From: Treponema sp.
GTDB taxonomy: Bacteria; Spirochaetota; Spirochaetia; Treponematales; Treponemataceae
Length of the DNA: 64,000 bases
Assembly: GCA_016281495.1 (NCBI GenBank)
Contig: JAEEIU010000012.1
Span: forward strand, 248,001-312,000
Reading direction: 5' to 3'
In this document: positions 1-8,254 of the stretch, in pieces
Layout: every line of letters begins with the position of its first letter
How positions within the stretch are numbered: position 1 is the first letter of the stretch
Program-made: the position numbers and the translations under genes
The notes under the pieces: model-generated
Told to the model about the DNA's origin: nothing
Database searches by the model: none
The model's input: only the letters and a program-made list of their open reading frames with translations

Positions 1-39
1 TGAACATACGCCCTGGGGTTTAAATGTTACATGTTCCAT
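1..39 (-). CDS. TSCPD-domain protein, N-terminal fragment (partial)
   Basis: An ATG at 39 (minus strand) opens a frame reading MEHVTFKPQGVCS that runs off the window. It is preceded by a clear GGGAGG ribosome site 5 bases upstream and lies just after the tautomerase stop codon, so the two genes probably share a transcript. A basic start followed by a KPxGVCS motif is what I know from small TSCPD-domain proteins (TIGR03905 type), whose function is not established. Only 13 residues are visible, so the family call is tentative; that a gene starts here is more secure than its identity. Confidence 0.45.
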   Translation of the reverse strand, partial: MEHVTFKPQGVCS

Positions 40-51
40 CTTGTTCCTCCC

Positions 52-273
52 TTACATGTCGTAGCCTGGTTTTATGATTGTATTTGAATCAGCCAGCACT
101 TTGTCGTAAACCTTTTCCTTCCATTCGTCCTGTGGAACATCAACTATGCTCACTGAAAAATGCTCTTTTCCCCTTGCAAGAGATTTTGAGGCGGCATCAA
201 GCACTGCATCGGCAAGATTCTTTTTTGTCTGCTCATCCCTTCCCGGGTACATTTGAATCGTAATGTGTGGCAT
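52..273 (-). CDS. 4-oxalocrotonate tautomerase family protein
   Basis: The 73-residue protein begins Met-Pro-His-Ile-Thr-Ile. In this superfamily Met is removed and Pro-1 acts as the general base for keto-enol tautomerisation. The length and the middle AxALxDAASKSL-like helix fit the small tautomerases, with a start closest to the PptA/YdcE type. A GGAGGG ribosome site precedes the ATG. The physiological substrate cannot be read from sequence; these proteins often catalyse side reactions. The gene is followed within 13 bases by another start codon on the same strand. Confidence 0.8.
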   Translation of the reverse strand: MPHITIQMYPGRDEQTKKNLADAVLDAASKSLARGKEHFSVSIVDVPQDEWKEKVYDKVLADSNTIIKPGYDM

Positions 274-307
274 TTTTCCCTCCTTAGATCTGACATCCTA
301 TATTTTT

Positions 308-336
308 AATATACTGATAGATTCTGTTTTATTCAA
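308..336 (-). promoter_or_regulatory. Promoter of the tautomerase gene
   Basis: On the minus strand TTGAAT (336-331) is followed by a 17-base spacer and TATATT (313-308). Transcription would start about 30 bases before the tautomerase ATG. The hexamer matches (4/6 and 5/6) and the ideal spacing support it. Confidence 0.55.
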
Positions 337-356
337 GAAGAGAAAGTGATTGGGCA

Positions 357-385
357 TAAAAAAACCGGGTCCAAATTGAACCCGG
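357..385 (-). terminator. Rho-independent terminator of the STAS gene
   Basis: On the minus strand CCGGGT and ACCCGG form a stem around a 9-base loop, followed directly by a run of T. It lies about 25 bases past the STAS-protein stop codon. Confidence 0.85.
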
Positions 386-408
386 ATAATATTCAGATTG
401 AATTGACC

Positions 409-957
409 TTAGCCAAGGAAAACATGTCCCTGCTGGTCGATTGCAAGAATGCTCTTACAGTCACTGCATCGGAAACGTCCGCTCTTTGTTGCCTTGAGCC
501 TGCGTGAACATACAGGGCAGTTGAACACCTGCGGGAAAATTGAATTCTCCACCGGGGTGCCGCGCTTAAAGAAGTCGGTTGCCTCTGCCAGTGAATCCTT
601 GATGTTAAAGAACTGGCTGAATCCCAAAAGCTGGAATACCTCATAAACTTTTGGCTGTATGTTCAAAAGAACTATATCTCCGCCCTTTGGCTTCACCAAT
701 TTCAGGAAGGTAGTAAACGAACCTATACCAGTTGAAGAAACATAATTCAATGAAGAACAGTTGAAGATGAGGTTAGAGAATCCGGCGCTTACAATCTTGC
801 CTATCTGCTTTTGGAAATATACAGAATTATAAGTATCAATATATCCATTCAAAATGATCATTAGACAGCTGTTTACTTCGGGTATGTTCTCTAGAATAAT
901 TTTCAAGCTGTCATCTTTCTCGTCATTAAAACCAGGAACTAGCTCGTTGTTGTTCAT
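409..957 (-). CDS. STAS-domain (anti-sigma antagonist-like) protein with C-terminal zinc ribbon
   Basis: Residues about 20-130 form a STAS fold: a beta strand (MIILNGYIDTYN), then NLIFNCSSLNYVSSTGIGSF, which holds the serine/threonine region that is phosphorylated in SpoIIAA-type antagonists. Residues about 145-182 add a zinc ribbon, CPVC...CSDC (Cys-x2-Cys, 13-14 residues, Cys-x2-Cys). Such proteins bind anti-sigma or partner-switching kinases; the zinc ribbon is an unusual addition that may bind nucleic acid or protein. The start is set at 957 because CCGGAGG lies just upstream; an in-frame codon at 990 has no ribosome site. No partner kinase or sigma factor is in the window. Confidence 0.75.
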   Translation of the reverse strand: MNNNELVPGFNDEKDDSLKIILENIPEVNSCLMIILNGYIDTYNSVYFQKQIGKIVSAGFSNLIFNCSSLNYVSSTGIGSFTTFLKLVKPKGGDIVLLNIQPKVYEVFQLLGFSQFFNIKDSLAEATDFFKRGTPVENSIFPQVFNCPVCSRRLKATKSGRFRCSDCKSILAIDQQGHVFLG

Positions 958-1041
958 ATTCCTCCGGCTGTTTTTCTGGGTTACCAGCAAACAGTTTTTT
1001 TACTTCGTCTACTTTATATCGGCATTTTTACCGTTTGTTTT

Positions 1042-1070
1042 ATTCTACAATAAAAATATCAGTTAGTCAA
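1042..1070 (-). promoter_or_regulatory. Promoter of the STAS gene
   Basis: Minus strand TTGACT (1070-1065), 17-base spacer, TAGAAT (1047-1042). This predicts a leader of roughly 75-80 bases before the start at 957. Both hexamers match the sigma70 consensus at 5/6. Confidence 0.65.
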
Positions 1071-1222
1071 ATCGAAATCCCTAAAAACTCTAAATTTCTG
1101 CAAGAATTTTGATTTTTCTGCACTTTTTTTGTCTTTTTGTACTGAGTCCAGACACTAATATTACGACATGGAAATTCCGATAATTGACTTGTAAAACTAT
1201 TTTCAATTGAAGGATGTTTTTT

Positions 1223-2569
1223 ATGCTTTTTTCAATTTTGATTGCAGGAATTATATTTTTAGTTCTCATCGTTGTCCTGGTACTCTTTGCAGGTAAAAAG
1301 AGCAGTTCTTCGGGAAAAACCAGTTCTAATCGCAATAAATCCCAGGCACAGATCGTTAAGACGGCCAACCGTAAGCTTGACCGCAACCCGAATGATCCGG
1401 AGGCACTTGCCGAGCTGGCGGACCTGTACTTTAACAACAAAATGTGGGACAAAGCATTTACAATATATGACAAACTGTTCAGGCTGGCAGACAAGGACCC
1501 GCGCATTGACCCGTTCAAGGCCGTTTTACGCTGCGGAATCTGTTCGCTCAATCTGGATCATCTCCAGGAGGCGGTTGCATCCCTTAGTGCCGCTTACAAG
1601 CTCAATCCGCATGATTTTGACGTAAACTACAACGTGGGTGTGGCCATGTTCAAGGACAAGCAGTATGACAAGGCCATTCCATGCCTTAAAAAAGCCCTGG
1701 TCGCAAACCCCGAGGCAGAAGGCGTTTACCTGATTCTGGGACAGTGTTATTACTACGGCCATCATTACCGTGACAGTCTTCCATGTTTCAAGAAGGCCCT
1801 TACAGAAGACCCGAACAACAAGGAAGCGCTTTTTGACATGGCCGATTCCATGTCTGCGGAAGGTCATGGTGACAAGGCCATCAAGGTATTCATGCATTTG
1901 AGGCCCGATCCCGTATACGGAGCACGCTCATGTCTGGAAGCCGGTTCATACCACATGAAAACCGGAGATTATGACAGCGCCATCCAGGATTTTGAGATTG
2001 GAACAAAACATCAGAATATTCCACAGGAGCTTTTGCTTGATCTGGAATATAAATCCGCCCAGTGTTATTTTAACAAGGGTGATTTCTCCAAGGGACTCCA
2101 GCTACTCAACAAGATACGCTCTCAAAGCTCAAACTACAAGGACGTCAATGCCCTTGCATCCCGCTATCAGGAATTGAGCCAGAACCGCAACCTTCAGGTA
2201 TACCTGTCCTCTGGTGCATCTGATTTTGTTGCCCTGTGCCGCAAATTCATCGAGGGAATGTACAAGGGAGCCACAATCAAGATTCTGGACATCAACGTCG
2301 GTCCTGCATTCACTGACATTTTTGCAGAGGTTGATTCGGCAAAATGGCACGATTCAGAGCTTTTCCGCTTTTTCCGCACTTCCGGTTCAACAGGAGAGCT
2401 TTATGTACAGGATTTCCACGGCCACATGCACGATGTAAAGGCAGAACGCGGATTCTGTGTTACAGCCGGCATTTTCTCCGAGGAAGCCCACAAGTACATC
2501 GAAGGCCGCCCGCTTGACCTTGTAGAAAAGCCCCTGCTGACCAAAATTTTGAAGCAGATTCAACTTTAA
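1223..2569 (+). CDS. Membrane-anchored TPR protein with C-terminal Mrr-like domain
   Basis: An N-terminal transmembrane helix (residues 1-22) leads into a basic, Ser/Lys-rich linker, then tandem TPR helices (about 45-310, for example DFDVNYNVGVAMFKDKQYDKA and the next repeat). Residues about 330-448 resemble the Mrr_cat/restriction-endonuclease-like fold: DFVALCRKFIE, TDIFAEV, then GFCVTAGIFSEEA and a final Leu-rich helix, the usual order of that domain. The catalytic Q/ExK pair is not clear (ELFRFFR in its place), so nuclease activity is doubtful. The start at 1223 follows AAGGA by 8 bases; an ATG at 1214 overlaps that ribosome site. Role unknown, possibly a scaffold at the inner membrane. 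Confidence 0.65.
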   Translation: MLFSILIAGIIFLVLIVVLVLFAGKKSSSSGKTSSNRNKSQAQIVKTANRKLDRNPNDPEALAELADLYFNNKMWDKAFTIYDKLFRLADKDPRIDPFKAVLRCGICSLNLDHLQEAVASLSAAYKLNPHDFDVNYNVGVAMFKDKQYDKAIPCLKKALVANPEAEGVYLILGQCYYYGHHYRDSLPCFKKALTEDPNNKEALFDMADSMSAEGHGDKAIKVFMHLRPDPVYGARSCLEAGSYHMKTGDYDSAIQDFEIGTKHQNIPQELLLDLEYKSAQCYFNKGDFSKGLQLLNKIRSQSSNYKDVNALASRYQELSQNRNLQVYLSSGASDFVALCRKFIEGMYKGATIKILDINVGPAFTDIFAEVDSAKWHDSELFRFFRTSGSTGELYVQDFHGHMHDVKAERGFCVTAGIFSEEAHKYIEGRPLDLVEKPLLTKILKQIQL

Positions 2570-2598
2570 CAAGTTCAACTTTAACAAGTTCAACTTTT
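2559..2598 (+). repeat. 15-bp tandem repeat across the stop codon
   Basis: The unit TTCAACTTTAACAAG occurs twice in full (2559-2573, 2574-2588) and once in part (2589-2598). The first copy contains the TAA stop of the TPR gene. Slippage here would not alter the protein, because the stop lies in the first copy. Confidence 0.85.
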
Positions 2599-2626
2599 GA
2601 TTGGTTAAACTCGGAAAATATAAAAC

Positions 2627-2655
2627 TTTAAAATTTCTCAAAGCTGTGTTATAAT
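2627..2655 (+). promoter_or_regulatory. Promoter of the 2682 chemoreceptor
   Basis: A perfect TATAAT at 2650-2655 lies 27 bases before the ATG. The -35 candidate TTTAAA at 2627 is poor, with a 17-base spacer. Confidence 0.5.
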
Positions 2656-2681
2656 CTTGTTTAAGGGGAAAGGAGCTTTTT

Positions 2682-4493
2682 ATGTCTTCTCTAAAGACAA
2701 GATTCATTATAATTTTCAGTTTTTTTATTGTCCTGTCAGTTACCATAATGTCTCTGGTTGCCTCTTTGAACATCATGTCTATAGGCACTACTTTTGCAAA
2801 TGACCAGGGACTATCCATAATCCACAAGGCGTCGGAAGTGATAGATGGGGACGAATTCGCCGCATTCCTTCAAAATCCAAGTGAAGACGATCCGTATTAC
2901 GAAACCACAAGAATAAGGCTTTTGGACATAGCAACTTCCACAAACTGCCAGTACCTCTACACGATGATACCCGTAAAGGGAACGGTCTACCGTTACATAA
3001 TCGACGGAAGCTGTGACCCTAGCGATGAGGAAAACTTTTCCCCCCTGGGAACGGACGAAGACATAGCAGACTATGGATCCTATCCCCTAGAGACACAAAA
3101 AAGGGACTGCATCACCTATTCCAACATAATGAACATAGAAAACTGGGGATATCAAATCAGTGTATACAAGTCAATCGCAACTTCCAGCGGTAAAATCGTT
3201 GGCTTCATCGGGTGCGACTTTGATGCCACAAGCCTTGTAAACACCCTGCACAAGCACCTTTTCATCACCATAGGACTGGGCATCCTGTGTCTTGCGCTGG
3301 GACTCATCACGATTTTCCTTTTTACAAACACCCTGTTCAAGAAAATCAAGAACATATCCAATGCAATGGAACAGATTTCCATGGGAACTGCAGACCTTAC
3401 CGCACGCATCCCGGAGCATGGCAACAACGAGCTTACATCCCTGGCACAAAACTGCAACCGCGTAATTGCTAGCATGAACGAAATGATGGCATCCCTGCAG
3501 GGCCACACCGGCGTATTGTCACAGACCGGCGACCTTTTGAGCAACCGCATGAACGACAGCATCACTAGCATCAAGAATGTGTCCGGCGGAGTACATGAAA
3601 TTGCAGACAGGATAAATGACCAGACTCAGAGGATTGAGTCCATCACATCGGAAGTTCAAATCGTGGAAAATGAAATCTCAAATCTTGACGGCCGAATTGT
3701 GGAACAGTCCCAGGCCATCCAATTATCTTCCTCAACGATACAGGAACTTTCTTCCAACATTCATACTGTGGACAAGAGCCTTGCCCAAATCATTTCCGAG
3801 TATTCCAATCTTGTAAAAGAGGCAAATCAGGGACGCTTGATGCAGGAGGAAGTAGCAGATCAAATCGAAAGCATAGCGCGCCAGTCAGAAAACCTTAACG
3901 AAGCAAACGCTGCCATTTCCGCCATAGCAGAACAGACCAACCTTCTTGCAATGAATGCTGCAATCGAAGCGGCACATGCGGGAGAACTTGGAAAAGGCTT
4001 TGGTGTCGTCGCGGACGAAATCAGAACTCTTGCAGAAACTTCCGCAAACCAGTCCGGCTCCATCAAGGAACTTTTGGAAGGCATAACTGCGGCCATCAAC
4101 GGAATCGTAAACTCCTCAAAATCTTCCGCAGACTCATTTGAACGGCTTGGAAATAAAATCAATCAGCTTGAAAACTTGATTCAGGACGTACAGGCGGGTA
4201 TGGTAGAACAGAACAGGGGTATGGAAAACATTCTGTCAGAAATGAAAAAACTTGATGTAACAACCAGCGACATTACAGACACTTCATCGCACATCAAGTC
4301 ATCCAGCTCCAAGGTTCTGTCAAACGTTCAGGAACTTGAATCCATTGCAGCCGTCACAAGGAACAAGTCCACGGAAGTATCATCAGACATGCATTCCATG
4401 GAAAATGTTGCCCTTGACGCTGTTAAAGCTTGTGAACAGAATCAGGATGCCTCAAAGCAGGTTTCCGGAATCATCAACGGATTTAAAGTCTAA
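2682..4493 (+). CDS. Methyl-accepting chemotaxis protein
   Basis: Transmembrane helix 1 (about 7-32) and helix 2 (about 193-217) flank a roughly 160-residue periplasmic sensor of Cache-like appearance ([16 protein letters not shown]...CQYLYTMIP). A HAMP linker follows ([19 protein letters not shown]), then a long coiled-coil signalling domain with the tip motif [19 protein letters not shown] and [11 protein letters not shown] that contacts CheA and CheW. At 603 residues it is of normal size. The ligand cannot be predicted. AAAGGAG precedes the ATG. It converges on asnB with only two bases between the two stop codons. Confidence 0.93.
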   Translation: MSSLKTRFIIIFSFFIVLSVTIMSLVASLNIMSIGTTFANDQGLSIIHKASEVIDGDEFAAFLQNPSEDDPYYETTRIRLLDIATSTNCQYLYTMIPVKGTVYRYIIDGSCDPSDEENFSPLGTDEDIADYGSYPLETQKRDCITYSNIMNIENWGYQISVYKSIATSSGKIVGFIGCDFDATSLVNTLHKHLFITIGLGILCLALGLITIFLFTNTLFKKIKNISNAMEQISMGTADLTARIPEHGNNELTSLAQNCNRVIASMNEMMASLQGHTGVLSQTGDLLSNRMNDSITSIKNVSGGVHEIADRINDQTQRIESITSEVQIVENEISNLDGRIVEQSQAIQLSSSTIQELSSNIHTVDKSLAQIISEYSNLVKEANQGRLMQEEVADQIESIARQSENLNEANAAISAIAEQTNLLAMNAAIEAAHAGELGKGFGVVADEIRTLAETSANQSGSIKELLEGITAAINGIVNSSKSSADSFERLGNKINQLENLIQDVQAGMVEQNRGMENILSEMKKLDVTTSDITDTSSHIKSSSSKVLSNVQELESIAAVTRNKSTEVSSDMHSMENVALDAVKACEQNQDASKQVSGIINGFKV

Positions 4494-4495
4494 CC

Positions 4496-6253
4496 TTATT
4501 TATATGCCTTGTCATGCACACCGGCTATGGCTCTTCCGCTTGGTTCATCCATGTTTTTCCAGGCGGCATCCCACTCCAATGCCTTGGCGGTTGAACATGC
4601 AACACCGGCTTCGTGTGGCACACATTTAGCTGCACTGTCGCTTGGGAATAGACTGCTGTATATCTCGCGATAGTAATATTCCTCTTTTGTTTTTGGAGGA
4701 TTTACCGGGAAACGGTTTTCTCTGCGGGCAAATTCTGTATCGCTTACTTTTTCCTCCGTCATCTTCTTGAGCGTGTCTATCCAGCTGTATCCAACACCGT
4801 CGCTGAACTGTTCCTTTTGACGCCAGCAGATGTCCTCTGGAAGAAGGTCTTCAAATGCCTTGCGCAAAATCCATTTTTCCATACGCTGTTTGCCATCTGG
4901 CAGCTTGATGTTCATCTTGTCGCTTGGGTTCAATCCCATTGCAACATCAATAAAGTCCTTGTCAAGGAAAGGAACGCGGCCTTCAACACCCCATGCCATA
5001 AGTGATTTGTTTGCACGCAGACAGTCATAGAGGTGAAGCTTGCTCATCTTGCGGACAAGCTCCTCGTGGAATTCCTGGGCATTCGGTGCCTTGTGGAAAT
5101 AAAGGTAACCGCCAAAAAGCTCGTCACTTCCTTCACCACTCAGGACCATCTTGATTCCCATTGATTTAATAACGCGGGCCAAAAGATACATCGGGGTAGA
5201 AGCCCTGACCGTCGTAATGTCGTATGTTTCAATGTGGTAAATCACGTCAGGCAGAGCATCCAGTGCTTCCTGAATTGTAAAATGAACCTCATGGTGAACC
5301 GTACCGATATAATCCGCAGCTTTTTGTGCCGCAATAAGATCCGGAGAACCTTCAAGACCTACGGCAAAACTGTGCAAACGTGGCCACCAGGCTGCTTCCT
5401 TGCTGTCTGTTTCGATTCTCTTTTTGGAAAACTTCTGTGTGACGGCTGCAATAATCGAACTGTCCAAACCACCGCTCAAAAGAACACCATAAGGAACGTC
5501 ACTCATGAGCTGGGCCCTTACTGCTGACTCAAGGCCATTGCGGACTTTTTCTATGACACTGGGATTGATGATTTCTCCCTTTTCATCTGTGGCCTTTGGA
5601 GCATTCTTTACTGCATCAAAGCTTTCCCATTCCCTCTTGTACCAGCGGGTCGGCTTTTCATCCTTTGAATAAAAATAGTGTCCGTTGGGGAATTCTTCAA
5701 TAGTCTGGCAGTCACCTTCCAGAGCCTTTAATTCGCTTGCAACATAATAGCGGCCGCTTTTATCCCAGCCCTGATACAAAGGAATTACACCGATTTCATC
5801 GCGGGCAATAAGGTACACGTCATTTTCGCTGTCGTAAAGTGCAAATGCAAAGATTCCCGAAAGCTGCTCTATCATTGCGGTAAAGTCACCGGACTCACGG
5901 AATTTTTTATATAGTGGAATGATAACCTCACAGTCGCTTCCCGTACGGAAATTATACTTTCCCTGGAACTGTGAACGTATTTCCTTGTGATTGTAGATTT
6001 CGCCGTTTGCCGCAAGAATGATTTTTTCATCATCACTTACAAGAGGCTGCTTTCCACTCAACGGGTCAACAATAGAAAGGCGCTCATGGCTCAGGATTGC
6101 ATTATTGCCTGTATAAACACCGCTCCAGTCCGGACCACGGTGCCGGATTTTCTTTGACATGGCAAGAACCTGTGTCCTCAACTCTTCTTTTAGCCCCTCG
6201 TCAATTGGAGATGAACCGTTATGTAAATCAAATGCTCCAACAAATCCACACAT
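4496..6253 (-). CDS. asnB: Asparagine synthase (glutamine-hydrolysing)
   Basis: The protein begins MCGFVGAF: Cys-2 becomes the N-terminal nucleophile of the class II glutaminase domain (about 2-200). The synthetase domain holds the PP-loop GVLLSGGLDSSI that binds ATP, which activates aspartate before ammonia attack. Length 585 matches AsnB (E. coli 554) with a slightly longer C-terminus. GAGGT lies 8 bases before the ATG. It follows glnA and the ANTAR regulator on the same strand but has its own promoter and a promoter-proximal terminator, suggesting nitrogen-responsive control. Confidence 0.96.
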   Translation of the reverse strand: MCGFVGAFDLHNGSSPIDEGLKEELRTQVLAMSKKIRHRGPDWSGVYTGNNAILSHERLSIVDPLSGKQPLVSDDEKIILAANGEIYNHKEIRSQFQGKYNFRTGSDCEVIIPLYKKFRESGDFTAMIEQLSGIFAFALYDSENDVYLIARDEIGVIPLYQGWDKSGRYYVASELKALEGDCQTIEEFPNGHYFYSKDEKPTRWYKREWESFDAVKNAPKATDEKGEIINPSVIEKVRNGLESAVRAQLMSDVPYGVLLSGGLDSSIIAAVTQKFSKKRIETDSKEAAWWPRLHSFAVGLEGSPDLIAAQKAADYIGTVHHEVHFTIQEALDALPDVIYHIETYDITTVRASTPMYLLARVIKSMGIKMVLSGEGSDELFGGYLYFHKAPNAQEFHEELVRKMSKLHLYDCLRANKSLMAWGVEGRVPFLDKDFIDVAMGLNPSDKMNIKLPDGKQRMEKWILRKAFEDLLPEDICWRQKEQFSDGVGYSWIDTLKKMTEEKVSDTEFARRENRFPVNPPKTKEEYYYREIYSSLFPSDSAAKCVPHEAGVACSTAKALEWDAAWKNMDEPSGRAIAGVHDKAYK

Positions 6254-6325
6254 AAAACATACCTCATAAAATCAAGCTGCATCTGGCCAAGGCATGACAT
6301 TTCAAACCTTGGACTCGACGCGCAA

Positions 6326-6359
6326 TAAAAAAGACGCCTCTCCCGCTGGAAAGACGTCT
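6326..6359 (-). terminator. Terminator/attenuator in the asnB leader
   Basis: On the minus strand a 12-bp stem (two G-U pairs) starting AGACGTC with an AGCG loop is followed by six T. It lies after the ANTAR-regulator gene and also only about 10 bases downstream of the expected start of the asnB transcript. It can therefore end the glnA operon and attenuate asnB. Immediately after it, CCAAGG...CCTTGG can form a second hairpin before the asnB ribosome site. Confidence 0.8.
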
Positions 6360-6373
6360 CTGTCAATTAGTTT

Positions 6374-6403
6374 AAAATACCACAAAACCGGGCTGTATGT
6401 CAA
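6374..6403 (-). promoter_or_regulatory. Promoter of asnB
   Basis: Minus strand TTGACA (6403-6398), 18-base spacer, TATTTT (6379-6374) with an extended -10 TGG just before it. It begins immediately after the ANTAR-regulator stop codon. The predicted transcript start is near 6368. Confidence 0.65.
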
Positions 6404-6970
6404 TTACTCGTATGTACGCAAAATGTTCTCGGCAGTGGTAAGTCGGGTTTGCCTCAAGTCCATGCTCTGCTTTTCTATGTAATGCTGTGCCTGACTTTCC
6501 GTCATCTTTAACACTTGGATCAAAATCAGTTTTGCCCTGTCCACTATGCGGATTTCCTCGATTTTTTTCTGAAGCCTCTGATTTTCGTTTTCAAGTTTTT
6601 GCATGCGGAGACGGCTTGCTGTAATGAGTTTTGCCGCTTTATAGAAAAATTCCGGAGTTGTCGGCTTGGGAAGCACAAACACACCAAAATCTTCCACACG
6701 GGTACTGACCTCCATCTCTATGCTGTTGTCCACAATCAGGATGATTCCGGCAGTCGTTTTGTCGGCGGCTGTAATCGCAAGGTCATCCCCCTGTTCGTCA
6801 GGCAACGGTGAGTCGATTATGATAAGGTCAAAGTCTGATTCCGTGATGTAACGGCGTGCATGAGATCCATTCTGAGAAGCAAAAACCTGCCCGACACGTT
6901 CAAAACGCATAAAGTCAGAAATTATCCCCATCGTGGAGCTTGTATTACTGACAATCAATATATTGTCCAT
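6404..6970 (-). CDS. Response regulator with ANTAR RNA-binding domain
   Basis: Residues 1-115 form a receiver domain (IIIDSPLPDEQGDD carries the probable phospho-Asp). A coiled-coil linker (QKLENENQRLQKKIEEIR) leads to an ANTAR domain at about 130-185 (DRAKLILIQVLKMTESQAQHYI). ANTAR proteins such as EutV and NasR bind RNA hairpins and prevent transcription termination. Its ATG directly follows the glnA TAA, so translation is coupled. Placement between glnA and a terminator in front of asnB suggests nitrogen-linked antitermination, but the target RNA is inferred. No cognate kinase is adjacent. Confidence 0.88.
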   Translation of the reverse strand: MDNILIVSNTSSTMGIISDFMRFERVGQVFASQNGSHARRYITESDFDLIIIDSPLPDEQGDDLAITAADKTTAGIILIVDNSIEMEVSTRVEDFGVFVLPKPTTPEFFYKAAKLITASRLRMQKLENENQRLQKKIEEIRIVDRAKLILIQVLKMTESQAQHYIEKQSMDLRQTRLTTAENILRTYE

Positions 6971-8236
6971 TTATAGCTCCCAGAACTCCGGATCTTTTGT
7001 CTCCCTCTTGGCCTGAATGTAAGAATCAATAGTTTCTTTTGGTAAAACCGATGCGACAAATTCAGATTTTTGCGTAATGTTAAGGGCTTCATCCAAAGTT
7101 GAAGGCAGTTTCTTAAGTTTTTTCAAGGCTTCTTTTGGGGCATTGAAAAGGTCAAGGTCCACGGCTTCCGGCAAAGGCATCTTTTTCTCCATGCCGTCAA
7201 TTCCGGCGGCACACACCAATGCAAGGGCCAGATAAGGATTGCAACCAGGATCAGCAGAACGCAACTCAAAGCGAACGTTATCTCCGGAGGCAGCAGGAAT
7301 GCGGATCAACTGGCTGCGGTTTTGCTTTGACCATGAGACATAGCTCGGGGCCTCAAAAGAACCCAGACGACGGTATGACTGTTCAAATGGATTAAGGAAT
7401 GAAGTGATTTCGCCTATATGATTCAGGATTCCGGCAATAAAGGAACCTGCCTCGGGGGCATTGCCTGCAAGAAGGTTTTCTCCGTTCTTGTAAAGTGAAA
7501 TATTGATGTGCAAACCGCTTCCCGCCTGATTTTCCAGAGGTTTGGGTGCAAAGGAGGCAAAAAGGCCGCTCTGTGACGCAATGGACCTTACGACGTTCTT
7601 GAAAGTTGAAACATTGTCGGCAGCTGTAACAATTGAGTCATAGCGGAAATCTATCTCATTCTGCCCCGGACCGCTTTCGTGATGGCTGGTTTCCGGTGTG
7701 ATTCCCATCTGCTCAAGATTGAGTATGATCTCACGGCGGACGTTCTCTCCCTTGTCCATAGGTGCAAGATCACAGTAACCCGCCATGTCATGCGGAATAT
7801 TTGTAGGTTGACCGTTTTCATCCAGCTTGAACAGATAAAATTCGCATTCAGTTCCCACCTTGATTTCGTAGCCCATTTCATCCAGCTTTTTGGCCTGTTC
7901 CTTTAGGATTGATCTCGTGTCACCCTTAAAGACAGTTCCGTCCGGATTTTTGATTGAACAGTACATTCTGGCAACACGCCCCCTCTGAGGCCTCCATGGT
8001 AGCACTGTCAAAGTTGAAGGATCAGGACAAATGAACAGGTCGCTTTCCCGAGCATTAAGGAATCCCTTTACGGCATTGGCATCAAAAGAAATGCCTTCCT
8101 TAAATGCCCCCTTTAAAACAGACGGCTGAACCGAAATGCTTTTTATTTCTCCAAAAATATCAGCGAAAAACAACTTGATGAATTTAACGTCATTCTCCGA
8201 GACATACTGCAAAACTTCTGAACTTGAATATTCCAT
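6971..8236 (-). CDS. glnA: Glutamine synthetase, type I
   Basis: A 421-residue GS of type I. Visible signatures are DIFGEIKSISV at the N-terminus, the metal-site stretch HHESGPGQNEIDF, the ATP-site region GSGLHINISL and the RIPAASGDNVRFELRSADP segment with the substrate arginines. It makes glutamine from glutamate, ammonia and ATP. It is shorter than the adenylylated proteobacterial enzymes and resembles the GSI-alpha group, which is feedback- or protein-regulated. It lies 18 bases after glmS and is translationally coupled to the ANTAR regulator downstream. Confidence 0.95.
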   Translation of the reverse strand: MEYSSSEVLQYVSENDVKFIKLFFADIFGEIKSISVQPSVLKGAFKEGISFDANAVKGFLNARESDLFICPDPSTLTVLPWRPQRGRVARMYCSIKNPDGTVFKGDTRSILKEQAKKLDEMGYEIKVGTECEFYLFKLDENGQPTNIPHDMAGYCDLAPMDKGENVRREIILNLEQMGITPETSHHESGPGQNEIDFRYDSIVTAADNVSTFKNVVRSIASQSGLFASFAPKPLENQAGSGLHINISLYKNGENLLAGNAPEAGSFIAGILNHIGEITSFLNPFEQSYRRLGSFEAPSYVSWSKQNRSQLIRIPAASGDNVRFELRSADPGCNPYLALALVCAAGIDGMEKKMPLPEAVDLDLFNAPKEALKKLKKLPSTLDEALNITQKSEFVASVLPKETIDSYIQAKRETKDPEFWEL

Positions 8237-8254
8237 TTTGTTCTCCTGGGCAGT

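Noticed and set aside
6254..6403. Classic twin-hexaloop ANTAR target in the asnB leader
   Set aside because: Only one terminator hairpin with a four-base AGCG loop and one other unrelated stem-loop are seen; the A1/G4 hexaloop pattern is not present.
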